A stretch of 15,113 nt of DNA, taken from positions 1 to 15,113 of the forward strand of contig JANLYD010000022.1 of the NCBI GenBank assembly GCA_031365465.1. The letters run 5' to 3'. This document shows positions 13,345 through 15,113 of the stretch, piece by piece. Each line of letters begins with the position of its first letter. The stretch's first letter is position 1. The notes beneath the pieces are model-generated. The model worked only from the letters and a program-made list of their open reading frames with translations. It was not told the DNA's origin and made no database searches. The stretch comes from JABFRJ01 sp031365465. Lineage in GTDB: Bacteria; Pseudomonadota; Alphaproteobacteria; Rhizobiales; Hyphomicrobiaceae. A program made the translations under genes and the position numbers.

Positions 13345-13719
13345 TCAGCCGTAAGCCAGCCCGTTGCGTTCGATCTTGCCGTGCTGACGTATTTCGCGCG
13401 CCTCGTCGGCCTCCATGGCCGTCAACGCCTCGCGCGCCAAATCGTGCGCTGCCATCGCCGCATCCATCTGCGCCTTGAGGTCGGCAACCGAAACCATCAG
13501 TTTCTCGCGCCTCAACGACGCCGCCTTGGCGAACGTGGAGTACGAAAAATGGGCGGGATCCTTGACCCCGGTCCGTTCCTCCTCCGCACGAATCTGGCGC
13601 TCGAGATCGGTCGCCATGATCTCGAAATCCCGAGCCATCGACAGCAGATCATCTGCCTTCCGGGCCTTTTCGGCGACTTCGAAGCGTTTGACGCGCAACG
13701 CAGACTCTCTCGACTTCAT
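13345..13719 (-). CDS. fliJ: Flagellar export protein FliJ
   Basis: 124 residues, almost wholly helical and coiled-coil, opening MKSRESALRVKRFEVAEK with the conserved EERTGVKDPAHFSYSTFAKA segment (48-67) typical of alphaproteobacterial FliJ. FliJ is the soluble stalk of the flagellar type III ATPase: it sits in the FliI ring and contacts the FlhA gate. The start at 13719 is chosen for this N-terminus and an AGGGG about 9 nt upstream. Its usual partner fliI is not next to it; the gene downstream encodes a lipoprotein. It is divergent from ctrA across 586 bp, an arrangement that fits CtrA control of late flagellar genes, though no canonical CtrA box is seen close to it. A weak promoter (TTGCTG 13760-13765, TATGAG 13738-13743, minus strand) could serve it. 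Confidence 0.82.
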   Translation of the reverse strand: MKSRESALRVKRFEVAEKARKADDLLSMARDFEIMATDLERQIRAEEERTGVKDPAHFSYSTFAKAASLRREKLMVSVADLKAQMDAAMAAHDLAREALTAMEADEAREIRQHGKIERNGLAYG

Positions 13720-13959
13720 GACGCGATACCCCTGCAACTCATACTGGCAAGCAATGACACAGCAACTTCCATGCCAACATGGCAAAGTCTTTGGTCTGAC
13801 CTGCGGACTACTGATCGCTGCTTGGTGCGGCGACCACCGCCTCTACTCAGTGTATCATTTGCCATTAATCATTTAAGTTGCGGTAAAGCAACGCTGCCAT
13901 GACGAATACCGCATTCGCCTCATTGGAGCGCTTTTCACTCCGATTGGCCCTTCCCTGCC

Positions 13960-13979
13960 GACTCGCAAATCAGTTAACC
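13960..13979. promoter_or_regulatory. GANTC site next to a TTAACC half-site
   Basis: GACTC (13960-13964) is a CcrM-type methylation site and TTAACC (13974-13979) a CtrA-type half-site, 9 bp apart. In Caulobacter, the methylation state of a GANTC in the early ctrA promoter ties transcription to replication. Here it lies about 330 bp before the start codon, so a distal promoter is possible but not identified. Confidence 0.35.
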
Positions 13980-14030
13980 AATTTGCACGGCGTCGGTCGG
14001 GCGCGCACACCCATCAGGTTGTCAGCCGAA

Positions 14031-14054
14031 CACGGCATCGATTGCGATGCCGTG
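14031..14054. other. Perfect 10-bp hairpin upstream of ctrA
   Basis: CACGGCATCG (14031-14040), loop ATTG, CGATGCCGTG (14045-14054). The stem is perfect and GC-rich, with no T-run on either strand. It could end or pause a transcript, form part of a small RNA, or be a protein-binding dyad. Confidence 0.45.
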
Positions 14055-14180
14055 CCACGATGAATTGCGGCCGGACGATCGATGTCCCATGTGTAGCCTT
14101 ACGACGTGTTGTTTTGTTTGGAGCCGGTCGCACTGTGCGAAAATGGCCGCGCTCGACAGTTTCCAATTCTTCCACAAACG

Positions 14181-14229
14181 TTAATTAGGGTTTGTTAACC
14201 TTTGACGGTTAACGTCGTGGAAATAGAGC
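14181..14229 (+). promoter_or_regulatory. Phased TTAA array and presumed ctrA promoter
   Basis: TTAA occurs at 14181, 14195 and 14209, exactly 14 bp apart. The last two form a perfect dyad GTTAACC-N6-GGTTAAC (14194-14213). A -35-like TTGACG (14202-14207) lies inside the dyad loop, with a weak -10 (TAGAGC, 14224-14229) 16 bp further. CtrA normally binds TTAA-N7-TTAA (11-bp phase), so this 14-bp spacing is not canonical. Autoregulation is likely by analogy with Caulobacter. Confidence 0.45.
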
Positions 14230-14305
14230 TCAGTAATCGTTGTGGCGTTCTCTTTGCGAACCGAGGCAAGCGGCCTGTCATCAGGCAGGGGACGAGAGGA
14301 AAGAC

Positions 14306-15004
14306 ATGCGGGTTCTTCTAATTGAGGACGACAGCGCCACAGCGCAAAGCATCGAATTGATGCTGCAGTCCGAAGGTTTCAACATCTATACCACCGACCT
14401 CGGCGAAGAGGGCGTGGATCTCGGCAAGCTCTATGATTACGACATCATACTGCTGGATATCAACCTGCCCGACATGAGTGGCTACGAAGTGCTCAAGACC
14501 CTGCGGGTGTCGAAGGTGCAGACGCCGATCCTCATTCTGTCCGGTTTGATCGGCATCGAGGACAAAGTGCGCGGTCTCGGCTTCGGTGCCGACGACTACA
14601 TGACCAAGCCGTTCCACAAAGACGAGCTGGTCGCCCGCATCCATGCCATCGTGCGCCGCTCGAAGGGCCATGCCCAATCGGTCATCGAAACCGGCGACCT
14701 CAAGGTCAACCTGGATACCAAGACGGTCGAAGTGCACGCCAACCGCGTGCATCTGACCGGCAAGGAATACCAGATGCTGGAACTGCTCTCGCTCCGCAAG
14801 GGCACGACGCTGACCAAGGAAATGTTCTTGAACCACCTCTACGGCGGCATGGACGAACCCGAGCTCAAGATCATCGACGTGTTCATCTGCAAACTGCGCA
14901 AAAAATTGCAGGCAGCGACCGGCGGCAAACACTACATCGAAACCGTATGGGGCCGTGGCTACGTGCTGCGCGATCCCAGCGATGCCGGCAACGTCGCCGC
15001 CTGA
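14306..15004 (+). CDS. ctrA: Cell-cycle response regulator CtrA
   Basis: 232 residues, full length. The receiver domain (1-115) has the acidic pocket Glu7-Asp8-Asp9, phospho-acceptor Asp51 in LLDINLPDMSGYE (49-61), Ser79 and Lys101 in MTKPF. The winged-helix OmpR-type DNA-binding domain covers about 125-225, with GKEYQMLELL, KIIDVFICKLRKKL and YIETVWGRGYVLRDP. In alphaproteobacteria CtrA, phosphorylated through CckA-ChpT, controls division, polar development and flagellar genes. The protein ends Val-Ala-Ala; a terminal Ala-Ala is the ClpXP recognition signal in Caulobacter CtrA. The start is set by AGAGGA (14295-14300) 5 nt upstream and by the family N-terminus. It is monocistronic, with a terminator 36 bp after the stop, and divergent from fliJ. 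Confidence 0.97.
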   Translation: MRVLLIEDDSATAQSIELMLQSEGFNIYTTDLGEEGVDLGKLYDYDIILLDINLPDMSGYEVLKTLRVSKVQTPILILSGLIGIEDKVRGLGFGADDYMTKPFHKDELVARIHAIVRRSKGHAQSVIETGDLKVNLDTKTVEVHANRVHLTGKEYQMLELLSLRKGTTLTKEMFLNHLYGGMDEPELKIIDVFICKLRKKLQAATGGKHYIETVWGRGYVLRDPSDAGNVAA

Positions 15005-15039
15005 TACCAGCGCCCGCATTCAGACACCCAAATCGAAAC

Positions 15040-15067
15040 AAGGGGATCCCGCCAAGGTCCCCTTTTT
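15040..15067 (+). terminator. Rho-independent terminator of ctrA
   Basis: AAGGGGA (15040-15046), an 11-nt loop, TCCCCTT (15058-15064), running into a five-T tract (15063-15067). It stands 36 bp beyond the ctrA stop. Confidence 0.85.
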
Positions 15068-15113
15068 CTATAGGAGCGGTTGGGCCTCACGCGCTGGTCG
15101 CGCTCCGGCCGGG

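Larger units (their letters stand above)
13720..14305. promoter_or_regulatory. Large divergent regulatory region between fliJ and ctrA
   Basis: 586 bp with no credible gene and AT-richer than the rest of the window. It holds TTAA pairs at 13865-13868/13873-13876, a GANTC site at 13960-13964 followed by TTAACC (13974-13979), a perfect 10-bp hairpin (14031-14054), a 6-bp dyad around one base (TCGCAC-T-GTGCGA, 14128-14140), and the phased TTAA array at 14181-14213. In Caulobacter, ctrA has a long control region with GANTC methylation and CtrA autoregulation; the parts here suggest the same logic. Confidence 0.65.

Noticed and set aside
13865..13876. Canonical CtrA box (TTAA pair) near fliJ
   Set aside because: The spacer is 4 bp, not the 7 bp of a CtrA box, so it may be chance in an AT-rich patch.

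Overview
The window is GC-rich (well over 60% by eye) chromosomal DNA from an alphaproteobacterium. The strongest clue is a full-length CtrA cell-cycle response regulator (14306-15004), paired head to head with an alphaproteobacterial-type fliJ (13345-13719). A polyprenyl synthetase tail and a 535-residue methylcrotonyl-CoA carboxylase-type beta subunit fit the same group. The order or family cannot be settled from the sequence. No transposase, phage gene, tRNA, rRNA or CRISPR array is visible.

Layout. (a) 1-113: 3' end of a polyprenyl diphosphate synthase gene, converging on a minus-strand gene for a TIR-domain membrane protein (124-1392). (b) 1564-1908, minus: small exported Gly/His/Tyr-rich protein. 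(c) 2221-4379, plus: PaaI-type hotdog thioesterase followed by the carboxyltransferase (beta) subunit of a methylcrotonyl-CoA-type carboxylase, with no biotin-bearing alpha subunit nearby. (d) 4440-5342, minus: unrecognised multi-pass membrane protein; 5513-5932, minus: NTF2-like ketosteroid-isomerase-related protein; 6125-7243, plus: endonuclease/exonuclease/phosphatase-fold protein, divergent from the NTF2-like gene. (e) 7314-8075, minus: triosephosphate isomerase with a GTG start; 8228-9199, minus: a DUF3306-like domain fused to a GNAT acetyltransferase, with a good promoter placed so that the mRNA would be leaderless. (f) 9315-11674, plus: compact three-gene unit of fumarylacetoacetate-hydrolase-family protein, 116-residue membrane protein and MBL-fold protein, tightly packed with a 14-bp overlap and a 16-bp gap. 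(g) 11797-12354, plus: DinB-fold protein, flanked on both sides by palindromic intergenic repeats (11700-11763 and 12393-12528). (h) 12655-13224, minus: lipoprotein; 13345-13719, minus: FliJ. (i) 13720-14305: 586-bp regulatory region with TTAA/TTAACC half-sites, one GANTC site and strong dyads; then ctrA and its rho-independent terminator (15040-15067).

Most genes are unlinked housekeeping or peripheral metabolism genes (acyl-CoA and aromatic-ring catabolism, glycolysis, motility, cell cycle). I see no obvious multi-gene defence or mobile system. The points most worth following are: the REPIN-like nested palindrome at 12393-12528; the MBL protein that has lost its whole second zinc site; the DUF3306-GNAT fusion with its likely leaderless promoter; the TIR-transmembrane protein with a threefold C-terminal repeat; and the 14-bp-phased TTAA array around the presumed -35 of ctrA.
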